Positions 38,144-49,021 of a stretch of DNA of 64,000 bases are shown here, in pieces. The position numbers were made by a program, and so were the translations under genes. Within the stretch, counting starts at the first letter, position 1; every line of letters begins with the position of its first letter. Source of the stretch: Taeniopygia guttata (Eukaryota; Chordata; Aves; Passeriformes; Estrildidae); contig NC_133032.1 in assembly GCF_048771995.1 (NCBI RefSeq), positions 14,946,501 to 15,010,500 of the forward strand. Reading direction: 5' to 3'. The notes below the pieces were generated by a model. It was not told the DNA's origin, did not search any database, and saw only the letters and a program-made list of their open reading frames with translations.

Positions 38144-41002
38144 CTAGAATGACACAAATTTGCCAAAGATTAGACTACTATTAAAAGAATAAATCAATAC
38201 TAGTGTTTTCCTGCACCTATGAAATACTGATGTAGTTTGTTAACTTTCTATGTTTTCATTTCCACCTGCATTATTTTTGAGAAGCCTCATTTTCTTTCAG
38301 CAAAGAGAAAGCCTCAAAGAACATAACAGGTTTTTAGATTTACTGACCTCCCACTGAGTGCTGTGCTCCTGCCTGAATTGTTACAGCAATTTCCAGGAAT
38401 CCATAGCCTGCTCAAAAACTGAAACACATTCCTAAACAGTTTTGTTGCTCTGCAGGCAAGCAGATTGTAAACTGATGTAGCCCAGCATGTGATAGACTTT
38501 TAACTTCAGCAGTTTAAATCTGAATTAGTAAAATCGGGAATCTGCTCAGTTCATACCTAGGGGCATGGCAGAGCGCCAGTAGCACCTGTCTAGAAGCCAT
38601 CCAGCACTCAAATTCCACAACTGAAGTAAAATCCATATAGCTAAACCAGCTTTGCTGAAGTAAAATCCATATAGCTAAACCAGCTTTGAGATCCAAAAGG
38701 CTGTGCCCTTACAGAAGGGAAATGCTGGATTTCAGATTTTATTCTTTCACCTATGTCACCCTTTTTCTGCCCTCTAGGCTTCTGGAACAAGTTGAAATAT
38801 GCCTATCAGCATACACATCCGCTGTAGCAGAAACAAATTACAAATGAAGCATCCTCATCTCTGTATATGGTCCTTCTCTTGCTTTGCTTGATACAAAGTA
38901 AACAGCACCTCCACAAATGCAGGGCAGTGAATATAAGCAGTCATATTTTCATGTAAGTTAACAAGAAAAACATAATTAATGAAACAATATTACCACTGCA
39001 AGGTTTTTCGTTTGGCAATTGGAAGATAAAAGATTACAACTAAACTGCACTTTACTCCCCCCCTTTTTTTCAAACAGAGGTATCAGATTCAGTCCTCTTA
39101 TTTAAGTATTCAAAATTCACATACCTTCATAGTCCCCTTGTTCATTTATGGAAAGGGTACACATGTATGGCTTATCAGGATCTTTGCGGTCAATGTGTCT
39201 GAATATGAACTGTAATTGCTCATCTAAAATAAACACAAACAGAATTAATTAACACCACTAACCTCTGCTGCAAGTCACAATGATGACTAAAAATCACAAT
39301 ACAAAGTTAGTTTCAATTAATATTCTTAGAACACTTAGAACTTCTTAGACATATTAAGCAACCCTGGCCTCTTTGCAAGACAAATGCATTTTAGCATATT
39401 TTGCCATTTGAGGGACAAATGTAGCAGCTGGACTAAGCCAACTGATAAGTGTGTAAGCTATGTGCTCTTCACAATCCAACATGAGCCACACTGTATCAGT
39501 GCACACAGAAACTATGGAAAATACAGAAACCTACCTGGAATTCTACGCATCTCCAATGCAAGATGCTCTTTAAACAATGTTTTAATCTTGCTCACTTTTT
39601 CCACTTTCTCCTTGGCAGCTTTATTTTTCGAAGATTTTACTAGAATTTAAAAGTCCATTGTAAGTAACAAAGGTAAAACAACCACATAAAAAACCATTTA
39701 GAACAGCAGAAAAGCCACAAAGACCAAGTGTTAAAAACAACCCCTCCTTCAATTAAGAAAATTACTTATCTTTTTTTACTTACTTTCCATTTTCTTCATC
39801 AACTCTTCTTCAAGCTCTTGGATGCTGTCAGTCAAGTTCTTCTGCTGCTCTTGTTCTTGATTTAGCTTTGATTTTATTTCTGACAACTGCTCTTCCTTTT
39901 CTGCTACATATTTGCTCTGCTGGAGAATCTCTGAAAGGAGGCAAGAAAATATGAACATATACAGTTGATTAAGTATGTCCCTGCTACTTAAAACTTAAGT
40001 AGTTTGAAATTATTTATATTAATAAAACACGGTGGAATGCATGCTACCATAGCTGCAGAGAGAAGTCAGCTTAACTATACTAAGAGCATCAAATGAAAAC
40101 TTAAAATGAAAGTTATTCCTAAGAAGCTACAAAGTATGGAGCTGCTCTGATACTTTAATGAGATTAAATTTGTTTCTGGTGCCAGCACTATACACATCTT
40201 CAAAGCATGAAGATGGTGGCTCCTGCCCACAGGTAATGACAGAAAGCCAAGAATGGAAACACTGACTGATATGAGAGTTGCAATCATTTTTACCTGATAT
40301 TCTGAAGTTTACAAAATTCAACTAAGTTAACCCTTGACTGATGAGCTGACAGTATTCTCTTACTAATTCGGAAAAGACATAACTTCACAGTAGCTTTACT
40401 ATGCAATTTAATTTATTTTTCCTACTGCAGTCAGAAAATTCTGATACTCTATTGTTTTAAATACTTATGCTCTATGCAGAAAACATATTTTTGCATCATC
40501 AAGGAAGTTTTTCAACAAATTGCTTTTGACTTAAAATTTACATGTAAATTCATATTGTAATCAACCCATTATGTTTGGGTTTAATTCTGTCTTCACATTT
40601 AAAAAGGTAAGTAATAACATCAGAATGAAGTTAAACATACTATTCAGTGTATTAAGTTAATTTTATAAAGGTTGGAAATAATAAATAACTGTACCATTGT
40701 CACACTCGTGAATTTTGTCAATCATCAGGTCCTCTTCTTTCAGCTTCTTGGACCATTTCGCTGTAAGGGAAAGTTACTTCAGTTATCTGAAGAAGATTGA
40801 TGACAAGTTGCAAAAAGCAGAGTTAACGGGAGCATAGAGCCTTTGTACCTGCAAGAGCTTCTAAAGTTTCCTTGCACAAATCTCTCAGCGCTGAAGTCTG
40901 ATTGTTCTGTTCAGTGCCATAACTGATTTTAAACTGGATCCAAAACTCTTTCATATCTTTTTCAAAGAGTGCCACTTCATCTTCCGCCTGTGCGTTACCC
41001 AT
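38010..41002 (-). CDS. SPC25: Kinetochore protein Spc25, complete six-exon gene
   Basis: Spc25 pairs with Spc24 at the inner end of the Ndc80 complex, which ties kinetochores to spindle microtubules in mitosis. Six exons (41002-40849, 40760-40695, 39930-39784, 39639-39535, 39223-39125, 38143-38010) give 705 bp, 234 residues plus TGA, all with GT-AG introns and matching phases. Human SPC25 has 224 residues. Residues 1-51 include the start [16 protein letters not shown]; about 45-150 form a Glu/Lys/Gln-rich coiled coil; about 155-230 form the RWD-type globular head ([31 protein letters not shown]). The start ATG at 41002 is the first in the frame of the family-like N-terminus. Slight N- and C-terminal extensions (MGNAQA, KQSA) differ from human as I recall it. 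The promoter is a CpG island. Confidence 0.95.
38144..39124 (-). other. SPC25 intron 5
   Basis: 981-bp intron containing an exact 34-bp tandem duplication at 38621-38688. Nothing else is recognised. Confidence 0.8.
38621..38688. repeat. Perfect 34-bp tandem duplication
   Basis: The unit ctgaagtaaaatccatatag plus fourteen more bases occurs twice head to tail (38621-38654 and 38655-38688) with no mismatch, which implies a recent duplication or an expandable minisatellite. Confidence 0.95.
39125..39223 (-). CDS. SPC25: SPC25 coding exon 5, globular head
   Basis: 99 bp encoding [19 protein letters not shown] and SINEQGDYE, the first half of the RWD-type head and the best-conserved part of the protein (human KLQFIFTNID). 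The acceptor is ttttag and the donor gtatgt. Confidence 0.94.
39535..39639 (-). CDS. SPC25: SPC25 coding exon 4
   Basis: 105 bp encoding [19 protein letters not shown] to LALEMRRIP, the end of the coiled coil and lead into the globular head. The acceptor is ttctag and the donor gtaggt. Confidence 0.92.
39784..39930 (-). CDS. SPC25: SPC25 coding exon 3, coiled coil
   Basis: 147 bp encoding [20 protein letters not shown] through [11 protein letters not shown], heptad-rich coiled coil. The acceptor is tttcag and the donor gtaagt. Confidence 0.93.
39931..40694 (-). other. SPC25 intron 2
   Basis: 764-bp AT-rich intron with no recognised feature. Confidence 0.8.
40695..40760 (-). CDS. SPC25: SPC25 coding exon 2
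   Basis: 66 bp (22 codons across split codons) encoding [19 protein letters not shown], the start of the coiled coil. The acceptor is ttacag and the donor gtacag. Confidence 0.9.
40849..41002 (-). CDS. SPC25: SPC25 coding exon 1
   Basis: 154 bp from ATG, encoding [21 protein letters not shown] and on to ETLEALA, leaving one base. Aligns with human VEDELALFDKSINEFW. The donor is gtacaa. Confidence 0.92.
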
Positions 41003-41500
41003 AGCGCCGCACCGAACCTGGGAGAGAGCAGACGTCAGGACACGGGAGGCAGAGGCAGCGGGGGTAAATCACGGGACAAACGCTCGGGGCCGGTTTTCCC
41101 GCCTGGCTTGTTGTTCAAACCTCTTCGCTCAAGTTGGTTTTGTTGTCACGATCGGCTCAGTGGGAGCCGCGTTTCCCGCGCTCGGTTCCCCCGCCGCCCC
41201 CTCGGCGCCCCCGGCCCGGAGCCGCCCCCGCGCCGGGCCCGGCCCGCACCCACCGCGTCCGCGCGCGCCGCTTCCCGCCACCAACGGCCGCTGCCGCCCG
41301 CCCGCAGCAAGCGCGCCGCTGATTGGCTGAGCCCGCCGGGCCCGCCCGGCCGTTGCTGCGGTAACGGGCGCGAGGCGTGGCCGGCGTGAGGGGCGCGGCC
41401 GCCATGGTGGGGCGGGGCCGGTGCCCGGGCCGCGGCTGGTGCCGCCCCTTCCCCTCGGGGCTGCGTGTCGGGGTGCCTTGTCGGGGTCTGCTGGTGGGGC
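40985..41500. promoter_or_regulatory. CpG-island promoter of SPC25
   Basis: A dense CpG island covers the SPC25 start and upstream sequence. Cell-cycle motifs lie in it: E2F-type TTTCCCGCC at 41095-41103 and TTTCCCGC at 41172-41179, a CHR-type TTTGAA on the minus strand at 41119-41114, and a CCAAT box on the minus strand (attgg at 41322-41326). This set fits a DREAM/E2F-controlled mitotic gene. The start site is not defined. The island may also fire on the plus strand. Confidence 0.75.
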
Positions 41501-43091
41501 GGTGGAGGGAAACAGCCTGTTCCGTGTAACTAACAGCGGCTCATTTACGCTCCTCTGAAGCCACAGTTCATGGAACCCACTTGCGGTAACTGGTCTTAAA
41601 TTTTGTGAGTTTCCGAATTGCCTTTTAATTTTCCCGGCTTGAATTCTCTCAAGAATGTGGATGAAGCTCGTTCCGACGGGAGAATGACTGCAGGGGTAAT
41701 TGCAGTCCTTTTTGGTGCGAACAAAACCAGCATACAGTAGCCCTGCCTGTACCCAGTCAAACATTGCCGTAAACGTCTGTCATAGCGAGTTTGCTCTTTA
41801 TGGCAGTGTGACTGGTTTTCCTCCAGTTGTTTATAGTCCCTTTTAGCTCTTGATAAGCACTAGTTTGTGATCCAAGGTAGCAGCCTTCAGCTTACTATGA
41901 AAGCTACTTCTAATAATTTGTTACCATAGCTAATGAACTAGTCCTAAATTTAGTTTATGCTAGTGGTATTTAATCCCAGAATAATGTATATTTAGCATGG
42001 CTTTGAGGATTGCTGTCTAATTACTATCTTCCACCTGTGCCATGCTTAGTAAAGTCTGAGCTGGGACCACCAACTATTAGTTCCATTACTCTTATATTAA
42101 CTTTTACCCCACTGTATTCCTGTCTTGTTTGATTTGGACACACTGTTCTCCAGATTTCAGAGTTTCCTCAGCATTGTTCCTAAAGCTAACAGACCCCTGT
42201 TTCTTACCTACTTCACACTTAAATGTACTGAAGTTGGGCTAGTCCAAGGATGATTATCTAGCCATGTATGAATATGGGCACTATGGACCTATACCTTATG
42301 GCTTTTTTTTATTTAGGAACATTTCTTGCCTAGCTAAGTGTGTGCTATTGATATAATGTTTCAGTGTTGCTCCTGACATTATTAGCCTTTATTATTCGAG
42401 CTCATAACTTTCTGAATACACAAATTTCCCAGGCCCTGGAGTTTAGTAAATACAAGTTAAACTAATCTAAACAAGTCCTATTTTCTAATCCATAATCTTT
42501 TGGTGGGTTCTACAGCTGGTTAACACAGATAATGGGTTCACCCCACAGTAGCAGGCACTAGCTCAAAAATGTTAGGTATCTTTTCTTCATCAGTGAAGTT
42601 CTTCTAGACTCATTAGTCCTATTCCTTTGTTTTACACTTTCACTGTTTCAGACTAAATATAGCCTGTGACATTTACTAGCATAATCCATGCCTTAATTGA
42701 TCTCTTTTCCCAGTCATTTAGAGGTTTTGAGAGACATTAACTGTACTATAACCTATCTTCAACCTTTCCCACTACTGTCTACCATCAGTTTACCAAGTGT
42801 GTGTTTCAGGGAAGCACAGTGATTTTGGCAAGTCCTAATTTTCAGTTCAAACTGATGGTTTTTGCCGGCTACAAACAGGAATATGGCCTCATGGCCCAAA
42901 CTAGTGCAGGTCAGATGCTTCTTCAGTCCTCTTCTGGGTCTGATTCAAGAGGCTTCATAGACAGAAATGCTGGCAGCCAGCCCACCATAACTCTAGCCCA
43001 GACAATTGTTCTGCAGTGTTGTTTTCTAAATGTCTGTCCTAGCAAGGCATGGAGTAGTCATGGATGGAAAAAAGTTTCAACAATGGTTTAC

Positions 43092-43751
43092 TGTCGGAAT
43101 CTGTGGGTATTGGTGATTCCGAGATTGTAGAAAGTCTCTGTCTTTCTGCCCCGTTGCCAAAGAAGAAGCCATAATTCGTCTGTGCTGTTTTCAAGGTTGT
43201 TTATTTTTGCTTATCTATAACATGTTCTGCTGCCCTGCCGCAGGTCTGTCCTGCAGGGCAGCGTGCGGGGCTCTGCCCCTCAGTGGGATGGTACAAACAT
43301 TATATACCAGAAACTACGTGTACTATATTTACAATAATGTGCCAATATCTATCATCTACGTTGAACAGTGTGTCCCCAGCCTAAACCAATAGAAAAATGC
43401 CAACATCACCAAGAACATGGAGGTAAGGAATAAGAAGGAGGAAGAACAGGATCAGGCCCACTTTCCTCCATCTTAGAATTCCTGACCCCCATGTACAAAG
43501 TAAAACCCCCCTGTACAGGTACTAAAACCCCCTTGTACAATACTAAAAAATTTTTCCCTCTAATTTGTGACTACTTTTACTATACCATCTAACCCTCTGT
43601 GACTGCTTGTTCCACCCTCAAAGTTGGTAATTCATTCCATGGTTCAAATTCAAGATCACAGCTGTTTTCAGCTGCTTGCCAGGGTCTAAAATGCTTTTGA
43701 CCAAGGCCTGGAACCTCTGAAAATATCTGAGGGACATTTTGAGTTCCGACA
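43092..43751. mobile_element. Solo LTR, class II (ERVK-like) endogenous retrovirus
   Basis: 660 bp with matching inverted termini: tgtcggaa at the left and ttccgaca at the right. It is bounded by a perfect 6-bp target duplication, gtttac at 43086-43091 and 43752-43757. A 6-bp duplication is typical of class II avian retroviruses. No internal region remains. The perfect duplication suggests a fairly young insertion. Orientation was not settled. Confidence 0.88.
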
Positions 43752-45203
43752 GTTTACCCTATTTAACACTATGAGCTTGGCTGGAGACCACTAATTGTGC
43801 TATTTCTGCATTTTCCAGCTCTTCATGGGTGTCCTTTTAACCCCAGGCTACTTGGTTAAATTCAAGTTTCCAGGGGGCACAGCAGCAGCCGCAGGGTGAC
43901 AGTTCCCTGCAGTCAAACTGTGGGGCAGAATGTTGCCAACAAAAATCTGCTGCTGTATTTTATTGGTGACAGAATGTCAGTCCTGGCCAGTTGAGTGCTG
44001 GGTTAAAAGGCAGCTGAAAAGTCTAGCTCAGGGTTGGAGAGCTACTGCAGCTGATGAGGACATTCTAAAAGAGCACAAAATTGACAAGCTGGTACTAATG
44101 AACTGACTCCACTACTTCTTGTGGCAGGTTTCTGAGTCCCTGGGCTATGGTTGGCATAGGACTAGTTTTAAGAATTAGAGCAGGCTAGTTTCAGGGATTA
44201 GAAAATTACAGACAACAATCTTATTGGAAAGGGAATTGAATAAATGGGTTGAAGATTGTTGCCCTGATGGGTTCAGTTCCATTTCTGCCTGCAGTTCATG
44301 GAACTTGAAGGAATTTTATCCAAAGTTGCTTCTAATTTCTAAAAGGCAGTTCTTCATAGTGAAAATAAGTAAAATTCCTTAGATGTGACTTTTTCATAAA
44401 CATGCCAGATTTGTATTCCATGCATGGTTTGCACTTATAAACACAATGTAATGTAATTACATTACTAATTTACATTACTAGTGTAAACAAATATTAAGGT
44501 CTGGCAGGTCTGGTTATTGTTACAGTGCACAGATTAGTTTTGTTGGCTTTGTGTGCTTGCATAGTTAACTTTATAGCAAAGTGTAATGACTGTACTAACT
44601 AGGAAAGATCAGATTAAGGTGGCAGAATGAAGAGAAGAAGACTGGGTCATGTTAACTATTGCTAAACCTCTATTGGTCAACCCAACCCTAAAAAAGCCTG
44701 GGTCCAATGAGGAATGCTTGAGGACATGGGATAAGAAAGAAAGTAAAAAATGAGAGAGAGAGAGTACAAGCTTCTTGAAATATTCTTCTCTTCCTAATTA
44801 AAAAATTAAGGTGTATCTTCTCAGTGTTCCACTTGGAAAACATTCCCACCTGAGAAAATACGTGTCAGCTGTTGTATACAATGTCTGTGGTGAACTTAGT
44901 AAATTGCTTGTTAATCCTTGTAGTTGTTCCAGTGTCAATGGAAATACTGGTGTGGAAATTCATGTTATTGTTCAATTAACTAAGCATAATGTACCAGAAA
45001 GTTAGGCTCATTACATAGGCCTCCATTAACAGTGTTTCAAAAAATGTTTGCTTTGGTCATTTTTCCATGCCTTGCAAACATTTACTTAAAAGCATCTGTT
45101 GACTGTTATGTAATATTTGCTCTTATACGTAGGTGCAAGGCAGCTGTAAACATTTTATCCTCCCTTCAGTGGATCATCAGCATGACTCTTGCTTTTACAT
45201 TTT

Positions 45204-45249
45204 ATGTGTGTGTGTTTATATATATATACACACACACATATGTATATAT
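45204..45249. repeat. TG-TA-CA microsatellite
   Basis: tgtgtgtgtgt, then tatatatata, then cacacacaca, together nearly self-complementary and able to fold as a hairpin. Confidence 0.9.
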
Positions 45250-45932
45250 GAAGTCTTCGGTTTTGTTTGTCTTGGAAGACACAGTAAATCAATAAATTAT
45301 CAATAAATTTAAAAAATATATGAACACATAGCATTTGAAAGGTTTTTGCTTTGAACTAAGAAATTATTTATGTGAAGGCCAAACCTTGACTCTCCAATAT
45401 CAAAATAAGAGAAAGCTTCAATGTAAAAACTTGCTTACATTTTCTGACCATTTTGTATAGATTATTAGGTTTCCCTGCAATTCCCCACACTAAAGGACAG
45501 CAAATAGTTTTATTTCATGTATTATCTCGAGTGTCTTTAAAGCACTAGGGGGATTACAGAAGTTTTTTGCAGTGCTTTGCATAGAGGAGTGGGGGAAAGT
45601 CTATTGAGGAAGTGATTTTCCTTTGTCAAACAAGTTATTAAATATAGTATTTCAAGTAATGTTTCACCATCTTTGTTGGTTATTACAGCTTGGAAGGTCT
45701 TTAGTGTCTCAGACATTTATTGATTGTGTAATATGACAGGCAGGACAAGAGATTATGTCAGTTACTGATTTTCTCTTGGATGGAGCAGGATCATGACTGA
45801 TTCCAGGCACAGTGAGACCTGCCTCTCCAACAGAAACCACATACCTGTTCCAGAACTTCCATGGTATCTGTTTTGTAAATTGTGGATTTGTTGAGGTTTT
45901 TTAAACATCCTTTATAAATATGACTCCTCTGG

Positions 45933-45933
<1 letters not shown>

Positions 45934-45966
<33 letters not shown>

Positions 45967-45978
45967 TATATATATATG

Positions 45979-46012
<34 letters not shown>

Positions 46013-46016
46013 AATA
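45934..46016. repeat. TA microsatellite
   Basis: About 80 bp of nearly pure TA dinucleotides with a few interruptions. Confidence 0.95.
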
Positions 46017-48664
46017 TCCTCCTCCTCTCTAAGGTGAGGATGTAGGAGAAAATGAAAGCCTTTTCTCTTGCTGTTAGTCTTTATTACGTCAAAGGTGCTT
46101 ATCTTTCTCTATCTAAGCATAAGAATCAGCAGCAAAATCCTGAAAGATAATATCAAGAGGTCTTCAGCATTTATACTAAAAGAGGTTACTTTACTGAAAC
46201 ATTGCCAAGATACATCTTCAAACACTAAATTTACAAAGTTTCTGGAGAGCCAAAGTGTGCCTGAGGAGTTCTATCTGAAGACTAGTTCGGCCTAAGCAGA
46301 TGCATCACTGTCCTAGTGCATAGATAATATGGATGAGTGGGTTTGAATTTATAAATAAAGCAAACACCCAAAAAGTTATTGCAATTATTACAATGCCTTT
46401 GCACATCCTATGTCAGAGGCAATTTTTCAGATACCACTGACTAAGAGTGGTGCCATTAAAGAGAGACTGTAAAATGACCTATTTTATTACTTGGTAGACT
46501 CTCCTGAAGACATTAAATTGTATCTTGATGGAAACTTAGGTACTGCAAAATATTTTTTCCTAATAGAAAAATAGTTATTTCTACTTAACCTCATTATAAT
46601 TGTTGCTTTTTTAACCAAGTACTAGAAGTAAGATGTCTGTTATTCAGTTGCCAACTGACTTGACGTTTGCACTCATGTTTAGAGCTAACTGTTCTTGCTA
46701 AATTAGATTGGAAAACAGAAGACCTCAGATTTTCTACATGTCTGCATACTACACCCAGACATGTCTAAAAGAGTAGGTTTTTTTATTGTTATATTGTGTT
46801 GCTTATCTTTAAAGACAAGATACTTTTGCAGTTAAAAATGTAGCAAAAGAACATTTTCTTTAGCAATAAGGTACAAAGAGTTATTAGAGAGAGATTTTAA
46901 AACAAGTATGATCTTGGGGAAGTACTGGGAGAGAGAAAATTCATTCCATCCGTTCATTTCTATGACAGTTGCCTTGCTGCACATTCTGAAAACAGTAAAG
47001 GTATACAACTTAGCAAGAAACAAATGTCCTCAAATATTTTCAGTTTAAAAATCTAGGAAATATTTTTTGTTGAAATATCCTGAAATTTTGAATTTGGAAG
47101 GGTTTCCCTTGAAATCAGATAACACTAGTTAAAGTGAATAATTTGGTCAGTATATGGAGAAATATTGTAGTTATTGAGAAGCATCGCATAGAAACTTTAA
47201 AGTTTTAAAGTTAACTTTAAAGTTTTCTATATGGCTAATGCAATTGGAAGCAATAAACATGTAGGATTTAAATGTGCTAAAAAATGTCTGAAATCAGACT
47301 ATTATTAGCTAAAGTAAATGGGAGCAGTTAAAGTAAATGTGAGATTGTGCCAGGAAGAGAAATCTTCTACGTCCATTTAATTGTCATGCCTTATTTGTTG
47401 AATCTACTTAATGTTTCCATGTGATTTCCCTGATCACACATCATGAAGCTCTCTTAAGCCATTAAGCCCCTCTTCAGCAAAAACAGTTAAGTAGTTCATA
47501 TCTTTGCCTCCACAGCTCGTGCAGTTTAGCTTGAAGTGCATGGAAAGAGTTTTTGGGAAGTGTGCAGTCTATATATAGAGCTGCTTTTGTCTTCTAACTC
47601 ACATTGTTTCAGATACACAGATAATAACTTGATATAAGATATGAATTCATCAGAATATTAGAGCCTGATAAAGAGCTTAAAGTTTTCCTCTGATGATATC
47701 AGAAGTTGGTATCATCAGGCTTTTAGTATCCATTTAATCTCTTGTAGAAAAAGTTATTTTCATGAAGCCACCTCAAATGAACATGATATACTAGTTATTA
47801 GTACTAATATTGATAAATCTGATATGCCAATATATTGTCTGCTGTAATCTTTTAAACTCCTGCTGTGTGGCAGAATCTGCTCCAGTTGGCTCTGGAGAAC
47901 TGCTGTGCTTCACTTTGGAATAGTTCAGGGAAATTCTCCTGATTATCTGCTCCCAAGCTTGCTGTGGTTTGTACAGCAGGTCCCATTTCTGTCAGGCTGG
48001 GCAGCAAGAAAGGGGGGGCTGCAGCTCCTGCAGGCGGAGGGGCACAGGACTGGCCTCATGTAAGCAATGCCCATGCCCATACCGAAACATGACTCAGAGG
48101 CTGAGCGTCATCTGCTTTGGGCCCTGGGTTAACAGGCCTCTTATAGGAAGGAAACAATTGTTTTTCAGTATTTTAAGAATATTGTTGCTTTAAATATAAA
48201 TCTAGAGCTCAACAGCATGGTTCATATATGGATACTGGTTGCATTTTCCCTGACTGAAAAAATGTGTTGTGCAAAGTATTAGTTAGAGCCAAGTTCTGTT
48301 TCAAAATGAAATGTACAGTTTCAGTGACAGTTCTGTGAAGATCAGTAATTTGTGTATTCTTTCTATGCTTTATACAGGCAACACTTAATGAAGTACAAAC
48401 ATTAGGAAGATGTCCATCCTGCTGAGAAATGAACTGTGAAAAAGTTTAAGCAAACATGTTCCAACTGTTCCTACAAAGGATTGCACAAGTCACACATTTT
48501 GTTTCCACAAAACTTTCCCCACAATTTGCTGCTGCTCAGCATGTACTTCACTTAGCTTCCTACAATTAAAATTTGCAAACAAAAAAGCTTTTCAGTGCTA
48601 AGAGACTCATATGCTTTCCCAGAGATGTGGAGCCACGTGTTTTGGGAATGGCTGGGTACACCAC

Positions 48665-48690
48665 GCCAATATAATATAAAGGCAACGTCA
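48665..48690 (+). promoter_or_regulatory. Candidate G6PC2 core promoter
   Basis: A CCAAT sequence (48666-48670) is followed at once by an AT-rich stretch with TATAAA at 48675-48680 and a CRE half-site cgtca (48686-48690), about 125 bp upstream of the G6PC2 ATG. This spacing would give a 5' UTR near 100 bases. Inferred from motifs only. Confidence 0.45.
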
Positions 48691-48803
48691 ATCACCTTCT
48701 CTCACTTTTTAATAGCTCCCCTCCATGATTCTCATTCTCTGTCACTAGAAACTTAAGATTAAAGGAACTTTACTATATTTCAAATACAGTTTAATCCATT
48801 AAT

Positions 48804-49021
48804 ATGGATCTCCTTCACAGCAATGGAGTGCTTATCATTCAGCATTTACAGAGGGACTACAGGGCTTACCAGGATTTCCTTAATTTTATGTCATATGTTG
48901 GTGATCCTCGGAATATATTTTCAATTTATTTTCCTCTTTGGTTTCAGCTCAACCAAGTGGTTGGTACTAAAATGATATGGGTGGCTGTCATTGGTGATTG
49001 GTTCAACCTCATATTTAAATG
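48804..49021 (+). CDS. G6PC2: G6PC2 coding exon 1
   Basis: 218 bp from ATG to two bases of the codon for W73. Encodes MDLLHSNGV through GDWFNLIFK. Ends with the first catalytic-motif lysine K72. The donor is gtaaga. Confidence 0.95.

Larger units (their letters stand above)
41501..48660. other. Intergenic region between SPC25 and G6PC2
   Basis: About 7 kb between divergent genes. It contains a solo LTR (43092-43751), a short GA run (about 44753-44764), TG/TA microsatellites (45204-45249, 45934-46016), an AT-rich inverted repeat built on actttaaagt (47191-47226) and otherwise AT-rich sequence. No coding exon was recognised. The sequence flanking the LTR (42780-43090, 43760-44200) is unfamiliar. 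Confidence 0.65.

Noticed and set aside
41129-41764. 211-residue open frame on the minus strand upstream of SPC25
   Set aside because: It runs through the CpG island, where stops are rare by composition; the Arg/Pro/Ala/Gly-rich half is low complexity and no family is recognised.
42801-43130. 109-residue open frame on the plus strand
   Set aside because: It crosses from unique sequence into the solo LTR at 43092 and resembles no protein; no splice or start context supports it.
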